Positions 12,061-23,040 are shown, counted from the first letter of the stretch. The stretch: DNA of 64,000 nucleotides from Nothophaeocryptopus gaeumannii (GCA_031771865.1 JASISA010000026.1:992001-1056000); one strand, 5' to 3'. A program made the numbers and translations. Notes: generated by a model from the letters alone, not told the origin.

Positions 12061-13362
12061 GTGAGTGGGCGGCACATCAAGAGTGTGACGATCCCTTCGC
12101 CCGTCATCGCCCACAAGATTCCTTGGGCTTCGCGTACTCCTGAGTATATCATTGTGAAAGGTGTTGTCGGAAATAAGATCTCCAGCAAGGACATATGCGA
12201 CAAGCTACTCAGGATTTTCGCGACAGGATGCTTTGCGGTATCTATGGTGATCGTGTTCTTGCTTTCCACCGACATCGAAGTCCTTACATTCGAAAATGCT
12301 GAAGCTTGGCCCAACGATGTTTCTTCGCCTCAAAGACTGGACGTCGAAGCCTGCATGCGGCAAATTCTTCACGATGTTCAAAGTTCCGGACCGTGCGATG
12401 GTGTATACATAAAGATCAAGAAAGTCTCTTCGACATCGTACAGCAGAGGATGGGGATGGACGTTCAACGTCTTCGTTCGGGCCGAGGAACTGACTGGCCT
12501 CCGAATATTTGGAGGCACCGGAGTGGATCTTGACGACGGCCTCAGCGAAGCCGCTGCCAGCATTACAGAGCTGAAAGTCCGCGACTCTGAAGATGGAGAT
12601 GCGCGTCTCTGCAGAGCTGTGAAAGCAGCGAAGGCACTGAATATGGTGTCTCTCGAGAGTCAACCCGGGCACGCTGGAGGCACCGACCTGGGAAGGTTAG
12701 CGTCTGCTCTTTTCATGTACAACAGCAGCCTTGTGCGCCTCAGCCTGACTAGTTACGACCTCTACGAGACGCCTTCCAGTGCCGCCACAGCTTTGGGATC
12801 CCTTTCTACCTTCTCCAAGCTTCGCACGCTGGAGGTCGATGAAGGCGTCTTCCTCAATGCACTTGGTCAACTACTTCCACTTGGAGAAGTCCTTCCTCCA
12901 AAGCTCGAGCAGCTCACTATCCACTCTCATGCCGACCTTACAAACCTGAGAGTATTGTTACGCACATTAAGCAGCTACGAGAATCCCAGCTACAAACTGA
13001 CCATTACTTCGCCAAACCCTAACGCTGACGGCGAATACAACATCAATATCGACTACTATGACTATCTCCGCGACACACGAGATGGATCTACGATACAGGG
13101 CGATCGGTATCGGTACCTAGGTATAGACAATGAGTTTTGCTGGCAGTTCCAGTTTGATTGCTTCTCGAGCAACATCTCGAGAATCATGTCCCAATTCGCT
13201 GCTTACTTGGCGGTTGAGGACGTCAGCATGCTCCCCAAGATGCAGTCTATGGAGCACGAAGAGTCAGAGGCGTTTGCTTACCATTGGGAGGATGCATTCG
13301 GATTTGATGCTTGGGGGAGAGGTGGAGGCGAGTGGGAAGAGCGTGTCCACTGGGCTTCCTGA
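12061..13362 (+). pseudogene. F-box-family LRR-like fragment (array unit 2), N-terminus missing
   Basis: An open frame of 433 codons with no F-box and no ATG at its head (it opens on GTG; the first plausible in-frame ATG is near 12244). The middle shows leucine-rich periodicity (ELTGLRIFGG, SLVRLSLTSYDL, KLRTLEVDEG, KLEQLTIHSHADLTNLRVLL), as in substrate-binding regions of fungal F-box/LRR proteins. The end (SQFAAYLAVEDVSMLPKMQSMEH) aligns with the ends of units 1 and 3. The unit seems to be a tandem copy cut off at its 5' side, or the 3' half of a decayed gene fused to unit 1. It could still be expressed as a truncated protein. A frame change separates it from unit 3, which begins inside its last 100 bases. 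Confidence 0.6.
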
Positions 13363-13832
13363 GGAAAATTCGCTCGACGCTCTGATCCAGCTTACTCTTG
13401 CTATGCTTGGGGGCATTCCACCAAACCTCGAGCAGTTGACTATCCACACCCGTCTTGGCCTCGAGTGGCTGCATACACTCCTCCGTGAGCTCAGCTATTA
13501 CAACAAGCAGAAGTACTCGCTGGCGATTACCTCCAGAGCGAGTAATGAGGATGCAGGATATGGCACCAACGTCTTGTATGAGCAATACTGGCATGCCTCT
13601 TACGGTGGCTCGATGGCTCAGGGCGATCGCTGCTGGTTCCTCGGAGCCGGGCCCAACGAAAATGCTGGTCGGATAAGCCGCTTCAAGTTCACCTGCATCT
13701 CCGACCACATGCCGACCTTGCTCGCCAAGCTAGCTGCGTTGCTGTCTATCGAGAGTGTGGACTTCATGTTCAAGATGCAGTACGTGGAGCAAGATATTCA
13801 AGAAGCTTCTGCGTTGAGGCTGCGTAGATCAA
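13363..13832 (+). pseudogene. F-box-family C-terminal module (array unit 3), fragment
   Basis: Frame +2 encodes a third copy of the C-terminal module: PPNLEQLTIHTRLGLEWLHTLL, then KYSLAITSRA, GDRCWFLG, FKFTCISDHMPTLLAKLAAL and VDFMFKMQYVEQDIQE. Each block has a counterpart in unit 2 in the same order (KLEQLTIH, YKLTITS, GDRYRYLG, FQFDCFSSNISRIMSQFAAY, VSMLPKMQSMEH). It has no start of its own; the frame is open back to 13130 only because it overlaps unit 2 in another register. I read it as a remnant of tandem duplication. Confidence 0.6.
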
Positions 13833-14005
13833 CCCACGGTGGCTTGCATGAGCCAATGCGGGACCTGCATGCATCTAGGCGCCCATCGGACAAGGCTATA
13901 GCCCAGCCTTGCGGCTCTACCTCGCAGTGTCCTCTCAGTCTCGCTAAAGCGACACGATCTGTGAGCTGAGCAGAGGTTGCCACTAACACATGCGACTTTA
14001 CAGCA

Positions 14006-16024
14006 ATGGCACTCGTGCTCCATGCCTCAGCAAAGCGGCTGCAAGAAGATGAGATTTGGGATGGAGGCGGTGGTAGCGACAGCGTCGAACTGGAACATGC
14101 TCCAATTGACAAGTCATTGAGCAATGCCCAGGATACAGGACTACCGGCCGCACGTGGAAAAGCTTGTCCATACCCATCAGCGCCACTCGCAGCCGATGAA
14201 ATCAGGCTGCTCGAAATCCTGCCCGGACACGAGACTGATAAAGTTACTTGTACGCTTCGAATCGCCTCCTTTTCGGACAGCCTCGAATATGATGCATTAT
14301 CGTACACCTGGGGCGGCTCCGCACAGTCCAGAACCATCTCCCTGGAGACCTTCCACCAATTTTCAGTCACGGACAATGCGTACTCTGCGCTCAAGCGTTT
14401 CCAACAGCCGGACAAGACAAAGATCATCTGGATCGATGCCCTCTGCATCAATCAACAGGATCTCGCCGAACGTGGGAGGCAAGTCTCCATGATGGGCCAG
14501 ATCTACCGTCAAGCCAGCTGCGTGCTGGTGTGGCTGGGCGACTACGGCACTAACCCTGTTCCTGGCTTTTCCGGAATCGATAAAGAGATGCAAGGAGCTA
14601 TGGACGCGATTCTCTGGCAGCGACCCCGGTGGTGGGAACGCGCCTGGATCGTGCAGGAAGTCGCCCACGCTCCAAACGTCCACGTCTACTTTGGGAAGTT
14701 CTGCAGACCCTGGGCGGACTTCTGCTGGGAGCTCTTCAGACTGGAGGCCGGCGAGCGGAGCAATTACACGAGTGTCTATGAGTGTGTGGAATTGCCGCGA
14801 TCGCAGAGGTGGTGGGGGACGGGTTTGTATCGGCAGGTGATTGAGAGGTTCGACCTCATTGAGTCTGTGCGGTCACATAACCGCCGTGAAGTGGAGAGGC
14901 CTTTGGCGGCCGCTACGCTGATTCAGCTCGCCCGCTATACACGGGACCAAGACTGTCAGGATCCCAGGGACAAAGTCTACAGTATCGTCAGTTTGATGCC
15001 GGAAAGCGAAGCTGCTCTCATCCCGATTGATTACCAGGCGTCGACCAGCTGGTGGATGGTGTATTGCCGAGCCACCTTTGCGTCGATCGTGGCGCAACGA
15101 TCCCTCGACGTTTTGCAGTTGTGTCGATTCGATTACGTCTTTGGGTCGACGGCTCCGTCCTGGATGGTTGGGTTCAGACAGCTACCATCTGTCGATCCTG
15201 TCTTCTTTCTTGATGAGTACCGCGTGAAGTGGCCTGCCCAGCAGCGAGAATGGGTGGATGGGGTTGAGATGAGCGACGACGCTCGCACGCTGACTCTGTC
15301 CGGCACTCATTTCGATACCGTTGTTACGGTCGAAATCGACCTCGACGACTTTGTGGGGTCTAATGAAGATGCGAAGCCTGGCTCCGGACGGAACAAGGCG
15401 GCGGCTGAAAGCCTGCTCATATTTCTCGAAGACGCGCTGGTAATTGCAAGCACCCAAAGCGTCTATGCGAGTCTAGGCTCCAGGAGTACCACGTGGCGTG
15501 ACCCATCCAAGCCATTCAGCCTCCAGGATCTCCCAGCATATCTACGCAAAAAGGCTCGTGAGATCCGACAAACCAAGCTCGAGAACCCAGCCAGCGTCAT
15601 CGAAGCCATCTCAGCGACCTTTCAGTGCTGGGAGGTCCTTGTCGGCCTCGAGGGTAAGATACCATGCCTGACAGACGGGATCGACATTCTGCTCGACATG
15701 TCCCGTTCATGGTCCTACGCTTCCGCGGCCAACTACGGCGTCCACGTCTTCCTCACTTCCGCCGGCTTCATTGGCATCGGGCCCGGCACGATAAGCAAAG
15801 GCGACCAGGTCGTCCTGCTGAATGGTGCCACGCATCCTGTGGTGTTGCGAAAGTGTCCTGACGGGTATCCTACTACCGAGGAGTCTAGGTGCACGAAGTA
15901 TCATCCTGAAGCTGAGCACTACAAGTTCCGTGGATTTGCATATGTGCACGGTACCACGCACGGCGAGCTGTTGCGCATGTGCAGGCTTGAAGACTTTCCC
16001 GAGCATACTTTTCGGCTCGTGTGA
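14006..16024 (+). CDS. HET-domain (heterokaryon incompatibility) protein
   Basis: A single-exon gene of 672 residues. Residues about 95-225 carry the three hallmark blocks of the HET domain: YDALSYTWGG (95-104), IWIDALCINQQDLAERGRQV with MYR/VLVWLG-like continuation (about 150-185), and WWERAWIVQEV (about 211-221). HET proteins trigger cell death when genetically different hyphae fuse, often downstream of NLR-type receptors; the domain is related to TIR. The C-terminal two thirds resembles the general tail of HET proteins, ending in a block that includes GVHVFLTSAGFIGIGPG, GDQVVLLNGATHPVVLRK and FRGFAYVHG, a beta-rich region common in this family. A CTAAC branch-like site and TTTACAG acceptor just before the ATG suggest a 5' UTR intron. 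It sits between a decayed F-box array and a transposon island, a usual setting for such genes. Confidence 0.9.
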   Translation: MALVLHASAKRLQEDEIWDGGGGSDSVELEHAPIDKSLSNAQDTGLPAARGKACPYPSAPLAADEIRLLEILPGHETDKVTCTLRIASFSDSLEYDALSYTWGGSAQSRTISLETFHQFSVTDNAYSALKRFQQPDKTKIIWIDALCINQQDLAERGRQVSMMGQIYRQASCVLVWLGDYGTNPVPGFSGIDKEMQGAMDAILWQRPRWWERAWIVQEVAHAPNVHVYFGKFCRPWADFCWELFRLEAGERSNYTSVYECVELPRSQRWWGTGLYRQVIERFDLIESVRSHNRREVERPLAAATLIQLARYTRDQDCQDPRDKVYSIVSLMPESEAALIPIDYQASTSWWMVYCRATFASIVAQRSLDVLQLCRFDYVFGSTAPSWMVGFRQLPSVDPVFFLDEYRVKWPAQQREWVDGVEMSDDARTLTLSGTHFDTVVTVEIDLDDFVGSNEDAKPGSGRNKAAAESLLIFLEDALVIASTQSVYASLGSRSTTWRDPSKPFSLQDLPAYLRKKAREIRQTKLENPASVIEAISATFQCWEVLVGLEGKIPCLTDGIDILLDMSRSWSYASAANYGVHVFLTSAGFIGIGPGTISKGDQVVLLNGATHPVVLRKCPDGYPTTEESRCTKYHPEAEHYKFRGFAYVHGTTHGELLRMCRLEDFPEHTFRLV

Positions 16025-16160
16025 GTGCGTCCCTCACGCGCGTATCTTTGAGCTCATCAGTGACATTGGGGATCCGCTGTTTGGCTGTCCATAGCCTGGC
16101 GTAGAAGTGATTGGGTTGATCGACCGCCTTTGGCGCGAGGAGCGCGGCTTACTGTGTCGG

Positions 16161-17290
16161 TCAAAAACCTTGAGACTTGGCTGCGGGGAACGCTGCACGT
16201 GAGCGCGATGCCAAGGACCGACTACACCGCCGTTTTGTTATACAAAGACGGTCTTCTGAGTCGCCAGTGATATGCCAGTCTCCCGTAAACATCTCATATA
16301 TTGTCCTTGTCGTTTTGAAGCCAAAGTTTTGCCCAAAGTCAGCGGTATTGCCAATTTTGAGGTGTTGTTCGCGATGCGCACGCACCGAGCCCAAGACTCT
16401 GTACAGGATTACATTAAATCGCACTTTCGAGGCGGCGGCACTGCTTAGCAGCTGTTGGAGAATAATTCGGTAGCATGTAGCAAGGCTACCGTGTATCGTT
16501 GGCAAGACAATTGGCGTGTATATAGCGAGATCTACGAGCCTCGGATAGCTAGGCAAGGCCGACCTCGTATCCTTACAACCGAGCAAGAGAAGTACGTCGA
16601 AAGTTACCTATTGGGCCGTCCGGATGCCTACCTTGTCGAGATAGCGGATCAATTGCAAGACGAGTTTCCAGAGCTTAAGGGACGTGTCAAACCGAGGCAG
16701 GTATCTCGAATAATAAAGGAACTTAGTTGGACGCGAGTGAGGGTTAGGAGGGTAGCAAAGGAGCGTAATCCGCTGCTACGCGCGCTCTAGCTAGCTAGAT
16801 CATGTCGTTAGCTAGTCGATAGATTAGTATTTATTAATAAGACTGCCTATAATTAAAAGACTAGTTAGCGGAAGTATAGATAGTCCCCTAAAGGCGTAGA
16901 CTATAGAGATTATTAATATGCTAAGAGGGAGACGAGGTAGAGTATCTTGCCGGCCTTTACGATCCGTAGTTACTTACTATACACTATTGTCTATTAAGGA
17001 TCTATTACTACCGCTATCTTTTATAACTAGATTGTCGACGAGGTAATACTATACCTAGAGGTTAGTCTACTAATAATATTTGTAATAGACAATGCCTCTA
17101 TCTATTATAATATCCGGATTAAAGATGCGATCCTATTAGCGGGTTATAAGCTCGAATTTCTACCTCCTTACTTACTAGATCTTAATCCTATCGAGTAGAC
17201 CTTTAACTATCTAAAGGCTTTTATAAAGAAGTATATCTATAAAGCCGTACGCTTTATCGCGGGCAGGAGTCGGATCGTAGAGTAGGGATC
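16161..17290 (+). mobile_element. Tc1/mariner-like DNA transposon, partly RIP-mutated
   Basis: The plus-strand frame 16455-16790 encodes a transposase N-terminus: a helix-turn-helix (KATVYRWQDNWRVYSE), then GRPRILTTEQEKYVESYL and a second HTH. From about 16790 the sequence turns suddenly TA-rich and full of stops, yet the DDE_3 part can still be followed: FLPPYLLDLNPIE near 17155-17195, with the metal-binding Glu of the NPIE motif kept, then YLKAFIKKYI. The stops at expected Trp and Gln codons fit C-to-T (G-to-A) decay. No terminal inverted repeats could be found, so the boundaries are approximate. The element is dead. Confidence 0.75.
16455..16790 (+). pseudogene. transposase N-terminal fragment (HTH region)
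   Basis: An open frame of 111 codons that ends where RIP-type mutations begin. It carries two helix-turn-helix motifs used to bind transposon ends in the Tc1/mariner superfamily. The catalytic DDE domain follows downstream only as stop-riddled sequence, so the product would lack activity. The composition of this part is like normal coding DNA, in contrast to what follows. Confidence 0.7.
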
Positions 17291-18144
17291 GCTAGATCGT
17301 CGGAAAGAGAGTTAGATACGGATACTACGTAGAAAATAGATAAGACGTAGCTCGAGGAGAGAAAGAGAACCTCTCCTCGAGGCTTAAAGGAGAAAACTCT
17401 TCTCTAGGTCTTGGTAGAGTCACGTGGCAGAGTCACGTGATGCTGGTCGAGCCCCGAGGCTCGGCCGAAGTTTATCCGGATACTTGGTACACTACTAAGC
17501 ATCTAAACTACGTACATCTAGGTGTTTAGGTATTACTAGGCTACGCCCGTAATACGCTTCTATAACTTCTAAGACTTCCTTATATAGTATCTAGGCTACT
17601 ATCGTAGCTTAAAAGCCCGTAGTCTCTTTAAATATGCCGGATATAACGTCGATAGCGTAGATCTCGATTTCGATATAGTTGACTTTAAGGGAGTAGTAGG
17701 CTCGGCTTAGAATATAATAGATTTGGATAATAAGGACTCGCTATAGATAGAATAGGCTAATGCGATAGAAGTAAGTATAGTAGAAGATAAGTTTAAAGAA
17801 GTAGATTACTATTTAGAGGAGGAGGTAACGTTAGACGAGTAGTCCGAGTTATAACGCTAGTTAGTTACGTATAGGATAGCTATATAAATAAAGTAGGAGC
17901 TAGCTTTTAGATTACGTAAACTATTTTATAATTAACGTATTTTACAATTTCGTGTTTATATAGGAGATAGTATATAGTCTACGTAGTAGCCTCCTATTAT
18001 AATTACAAAAATCGATATAGTAATAGTAGTATAGTATATATAGAAAGAAAGCCTCGTCCCTTTAGCTTTATAACTACTCCTAGTCGGCGCTAGCTACTTC
18101 TACTACTACGACGTTACTACCTCGTACCTTTAGAAACTCCCTTA
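17291..18144. repeat. RIP-mutated repeat of unknown type, left part (target of the LINE)
   Basis: TA-rich sequence dense in TAG/TAA in all frames, as left by RIP. The short segment 17395-17480 is less affected and contains two direct copies of AGAGTCACGTG. Removing the LINE at 18145-24556 joins this segment directly to 24571 onward; on the minus strand the joined sequence reads as one stop-interrupted frame. I could not assign it to a transposon family. Confidence 0.55.
17351..17381. repeat. short inverted repeat
   Basis: Arms CTCGAGGAGAG (17351-17361) and CTCTCCTCGAG (17371-17381) with a 9-nt spacer form a perfect 11-bp hairpin in otherwise TA-rich DNA. Function unknown; it may be the edge of an element. 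Confidence 0.6.
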
Positions 18145-20645
18145 ATAATAATAATAATAAATGTATTCGAGCTAGCTATAGGCCGTGCCCCTTCTAGCAT
18201 ATCTATATAGTAGGCAAGGTAGTGTCGAGCTATCCCTCTATCTCTATATTCGTAGTAGGGGCTAGTATCGGGTACCCTAACCTTATAGAGGAAGTAAGGA
18301 AGGCTAATTGTCTCTAACCGTATCTAGAACACTATCGCGGCCTAGGCTTTACTAAGCCCTCGATAAAGCTCCCGGGTATTAGTGTTCTATAGAGTCCTAA
18401 ACGCGAGTAGGAGGATTCCTTCGCGCCTAGTATTATCCTACTTCTATAACTCGTCCCGCTTATACTAGCCCTAGAGGATAGTCCATATTACTTTCCGAGT
18501 CTTCTTTAGATCTACTCTATCTATATAAGAGAGCTAGGACCGTAGGATAGTAGCCTACTCGTCTGTCTACTCTAGTAGCGAGCTGTATAGTTTTCTTAGG
18601 CGTCTACTATATACCCTAAGTTGTCCGCACTTTAGTAGGATCCGCCCCTTTAGCTCTTGTATAGCCTAGTATATATCCGGCCTCTACCTCTACGCAGCTA
18701 TTGTAGCTATAGTAGTTCTCTTCCTATACTCGGTAATATCTTCGATCTAGAGTTCTTTATATAATAGTCGCGTTAGTATAGCTCGGTAGGCCCTAAGGAT
18801 TATCCGTAGGAATCTATTCTATATTACCTATAGCTTTTATTAGAGTATTTTTAAGATTCTAGTCTCCTTTCCTACTATCTATACCTCGCTCCCGTGCATT
18901 ACTACTAGCCTAATTATTGAGATATATAGCTTACGGGCTATCTCTACTATAGCGCCCTACGTAGTAGTAGTAATCCGTCGTAGTATAGCTTCTAGCCGTT
19001 TTGCTTTTATAAGAGTATTCTCTATCTATACGTGCCACTTGAGTCTCTTATTAACGATTACTCCTAGGACCCTTATTGTATCCTCTAGGCTACTCTAGAG
19101 CGACGGGATGTTAGGTATTCTCTAGGATTCGGATATGCTCCTTATACCCCTTGTAAAGTATATAACTTTATATTTCTTAGAGGCGAACTTAGCTCTATGT
19201 CTTGAGGCCTATTATAGACAGCTATTGTAGTCCTTTTCTAGTACCTCGTATATACCTCTTGTCGAATTTAACACTATAATAAGGTATATATTATCTACAA
19301 ACCCAACTACTTTAGTATATTCTATTCCTTCTAGGAGGGAGGCTATAAAGAAGAGGAATAGGATAGGTGAGATAGTACTTCCTTGTAGGATTCCGCATGC
19401 TACTCGTGCTACCGGTAACTCGTATCCGGGGATAGCGATTGTTGTCTCTCTATCCTTTAGGAATAACGCTATAAAAGCTGTAATCTAGTATAGAATCCTC
19501 CTATACCGTAGGTTATAGATTAACCGTTCGTAATTGACTTTATTAAACGCTCCTATTATGTTAAGTAATAATACTAAGGCTACCTTGCCTTTCTTCTACG
19601 TAGTCTAAACGCTTTAAAGGATATACCGTAGTACGTCTCCGGTCGATCTACCCGCTTACGCTATTTAGTTTTAAGGAAGTAACTTATGTTCCCGTATAGC
19701 CTATCCTATTTTCCGTGCAACTATTGCTTCTAGTATCTTACTAATACACGATAGAAGGGCAATAGGCCTCTATCCCTTTAGAGTAGATAAGTCTTTACCC
19801 GCCTTCTATAGTATAATCGTCCTAGCTTTCCGAAACTAGGCTAGGTAGTAGCCAATTGAAATATACTATTAGAAGATGCGTTAGAGGATAGGGAGTAGCT
19901 AAGCTAGGCACTTCTTAATGCATCTATTTAGTATCTCGTCGAGGCCGGGAGCCTTGTCGTTCGGTAGTCTTTAGACTACTTTTCGTACCTCCTCTTCTAT
20001 AATTTCGTATGCTATATTAATAGGTTCTAGGTATATAGTACTCTCGATATCTAATATGTCTACGGGCTCTAGTATTAGGAAAAGGGCTATCCGTAGGATC
20101 TCTGTTTTCGTACTATCCGTCGTGAACTAATCGTTATTATATGTTAGTATAGGTATCTAGGGAGGTCGAATAGGGCTATCGCTATTATTTGCCTACTTAG
20201 CTAGCTTCTATATTCCCTGTAGCTCGCTAGCGGTTTTGTAAACCGCGGTCCTCTACTATTTCCTTTTCTCTATCTAGATAGTTCTCTTTTTCTCCTAGTT
20301 TCGTGCCCTCTACTCCTTCTAGTACTCCTCGCTCCCTATCTATTGTACATGCCGTCTTGCCTACCGAGCCTCCTAAATCGCATGTAGTACTACCGGCACA
20401 CTCCTTAGATCTAGCGGCCGATATGTTTTACGCCGGACAACAAGGTCCCTTGTCTTTTATAGAGCATTACTAAGATTACTTATAGTACTATCTATATCCT
20501 CCTTTGTTATTATCCCTTCGGCTATAGGTAGGAGCTTTTAGAGCGTCTCTCTAAACTCCTCCTAGTTAGTGTCCTTCTATATCTATCTTATTCTCGTCTC
20601 CTCCTATATCCCTATATTAATAGTTGTCTCTATACTAATATAATT

Positions 20646-21088
20646 CTACGAATATAGAGATAGAGGGACAGCTCGATACTACCTTGCCTACTATACAAAC
20701 ATGCGAGAGAGTAGAAGGGAACTCATCTTAGCTACTAGATGCTAGGACGCGAGAAGATAGCTTACTAAGTTTCCTAGACAAACCGTAGCGTAGGCAATAA
20801 GGTATCTCCCTATAGGACAATTCGAGTAGACCCTTAAACATCTCCTAGAGTAGGCCGGAGATCTCGAACCTAAGTAAGGAGGATAATGTTAACTCTAGCG
20901 TGTTAGCTAGCTGCCTACGGGTAAACATATTAGTTCTATAGTACCTAAGATGCAGTAGGGTATAAGGTATAATAGAGAATGGAGGAAGTTTTACGCTATA
21001 GGTACTTTCTATAGGGTTTTCTTTTACAATATGTAGATATACTAGAAGGGGCATAGCCTATAGCTAGCTCGAATACACTTATTATTAT
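20646..21088 (+). mobile_element. 5'-truncated LINE inserted in inverse orientation inside copy 1
   Basis: About 443 bp matching the 3' end of the same LINE family (reverse complement of 59931-60370), ending in (ATT)n at about 21078-21090. It splits copy 1 exactly where copy 2 is continuous (62741). TACTAATATAATT stands on both sides (20633-20645 and 21091-21103), a 13-bp target duplication that may extend to 15 bp. It keeps the 3' segment that copy 1 itself has lost, so it came from a different source copy. It is RIP-mutated like its surroundings. Confidence 0.85.
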
Positions 21089-22098
21089 TATACTAATATA
21101 ATTAGAGTTAATGTCTTCCTTGCCTAGCTAATATACTATTATCCTCTTTAATATCTCCTCTATTACAAGAGTAAGGTCTATCGTCGTCCTAGTTTAGGAT
21201 TATAGTATCTTTCTCTAGGTAGCAGGGCCTAGGGGTATCGCTAGGTATAGCGTGTCTCGATACGCCTCTCGTAGCTCTCTTACTCTAAGATCCTCCTATA
21301 GTACTAACGGTCCTCCCTACTAACGGTAGTAAAGATTAAAGTCTCTAACTAGAACGTGTTCTCCCGGTTCCTTAATACCTTCTAAAAGCTCCTCTACTAT
21401 AAGCCTCGCATCCTAGTTATAGATATTATAGAGGTGTACAGTTCCTATTGTCGTTTGTAGTAAGATTAGGATCTTCTAATTACTTATAATCCGGTACGAC
21501 TATTCGGATAGGCTATACTTCTTATAGACGTAGAATACGACTCTCCTATCTTTATCTTCCCCTATAATAGTATAGTACTTCGGATATATAACTGTTCTTC
21601 TATTACTTAGGTTAGTATATGGCTCCTAGATAGCGAGAATGTCTTTCTAGCTATTATCGAGTAGCTACCGGTAGGTAGCCTATAATTTCCGTACGTTTGC
21701 CTATAGTATACTTAGTATCGGTTATATGTTTATTAGGTACTAGCTAGTAGTTAATCCCGCTATATTGCTCGTCGGATTAACCCTTGTCCTTACTCCGGTA
21801 CAATAGTCTTAGCCCTATTTACCGCCCTAACTAGCCTCCTAAACCTCTATAGTGTTCGCTTCTCTACTACTATTCCTATTAGCCTCCTACCTAGGACATA
21901 TTCGCGGCTTGTCCGGGTAGCTGTTTAGTCCTCTCCCTCCCTATTCGCTCCTTGCTATAGAGGAGGGGAAGGTAGAGGAGAAGTAGAGCTAGGAGTACTA
22001 TAGGTTAGCTTAGCTATATAGCTCGCCCCTATCTTCTTTATACTCTAAATCTTGTCCTTAATTGCTTATCTCTTTAAGCATATATAGTACTAAGCTAG

Positions 22099-22474
22099 TG
22101 TTACGGAAGAAGCCGTAGTGTTACGGAAGAAGCCGTAGGAGGACCAGAGCCAACCAATCCACACGGCGCAGTCACACACCGGGCCGGCAGCGCCCGCTAC
22201 GGGAATGCTCTCAAGCTGAGGAATGCTCTCTTGCTCTCAGGTGAGAGCATTTCCCAACATGAGAGCATGAGAGCATTCAGATTGGAAAGGACTCGCTGTG
22301 TATTTAGTCTCGATGATTGACTAGCAATCATCGTGTTCAACTCATGTTACAATCTCACTGATTGGAATAAGCCAAGACTTCCTTCACTTCGTTCCACTTG
22401 CCGACGCATTCTCCAAAGAAACCATTCCACGTGATTAAGCGAGTCACCTGACAAGCGAGATACCGTGCGTAACA
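22099..22474 (+). mobile_element. LTR-like insertion A (376 bp, solo LTR candidate)
   Basis: Begins TGTTACGG and ends GCGTAACA (TG...CA with short inverted ends). It interrupts LINE copy 1 at a point that is continuous in copy 2 near 63737. Target duplication GCTAG at 22094-22098 and 22475-22479. The first 20 bases are repeated in tandem (22099-22118, 22119-22138). Its last 170 bases are nearly identical to insertion C. Composition is normal, with no RIP signature. No coding capacity. A solo LTR of a retrotransposon fits best; a short non-autonomous inverted-repeat element is the alternative. Confidence 0.8.
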
Positions 22475-23040
22475 GCTAGGTAGTTCTAACTGCAATTTCC
22501 GTATTTATTATACTTTAATCGGTCTACCTCTACAAGCTTCTTATGCGCATATTCTCTTATATTATAGCTTCCTCTATACCTTGCATATACTATACCGTTT
22601 GTGCACCTTATGCCGATATAGCTATATCTTTAGTAGTTGAAGTACTGTATTATTGTCTATTAGTAGTCCTATTCTTTAGTATTATAGAGTACTCCGGAGA
22701 TAATAATGCCCTTCTCTACTACAGCTCTAGTAGCTTCCACTGTCTTTAGTTCGACTACTAGAGTACTCTATTTCTTTGTTCCCGTTACTATAGCTTTCTA
22801 GCCCTTCTACTAGGCATTCTATACTTGGATTCCGGGTATTAGCCGCTTGTTATCTTCCTTAATTAACTGGATCCGCTATATAGTAGGGTCGTTTCCTATA
22901 ACTATAATAAAGTAGACTTGGACTAGGAAGGTTTTCTATGCTATTCTTGCCTCCTTCAAGACCTTACCTAGGCCTTAGGTATCTACCGCTATTCGGTTCC
23001 TTGCTATAGGGTCCGTAGTCGTGAGAACTAGTCTATTAGG

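Noticed and set aside
18145..18162. (AAT)n as a plain microsatellite
   Set aside because: The same run occurs at the 3' end of all three LINE copies (also 21078-21090 and 59909-59931), so it is the element's tail.
20845..21054. Conserved 69-73 codon frame shared with 59955-60176 as a small gene
   Set aside because: It lies antisense in the LINE 3' region and is repeated only because the element is; no independent sign of coding.
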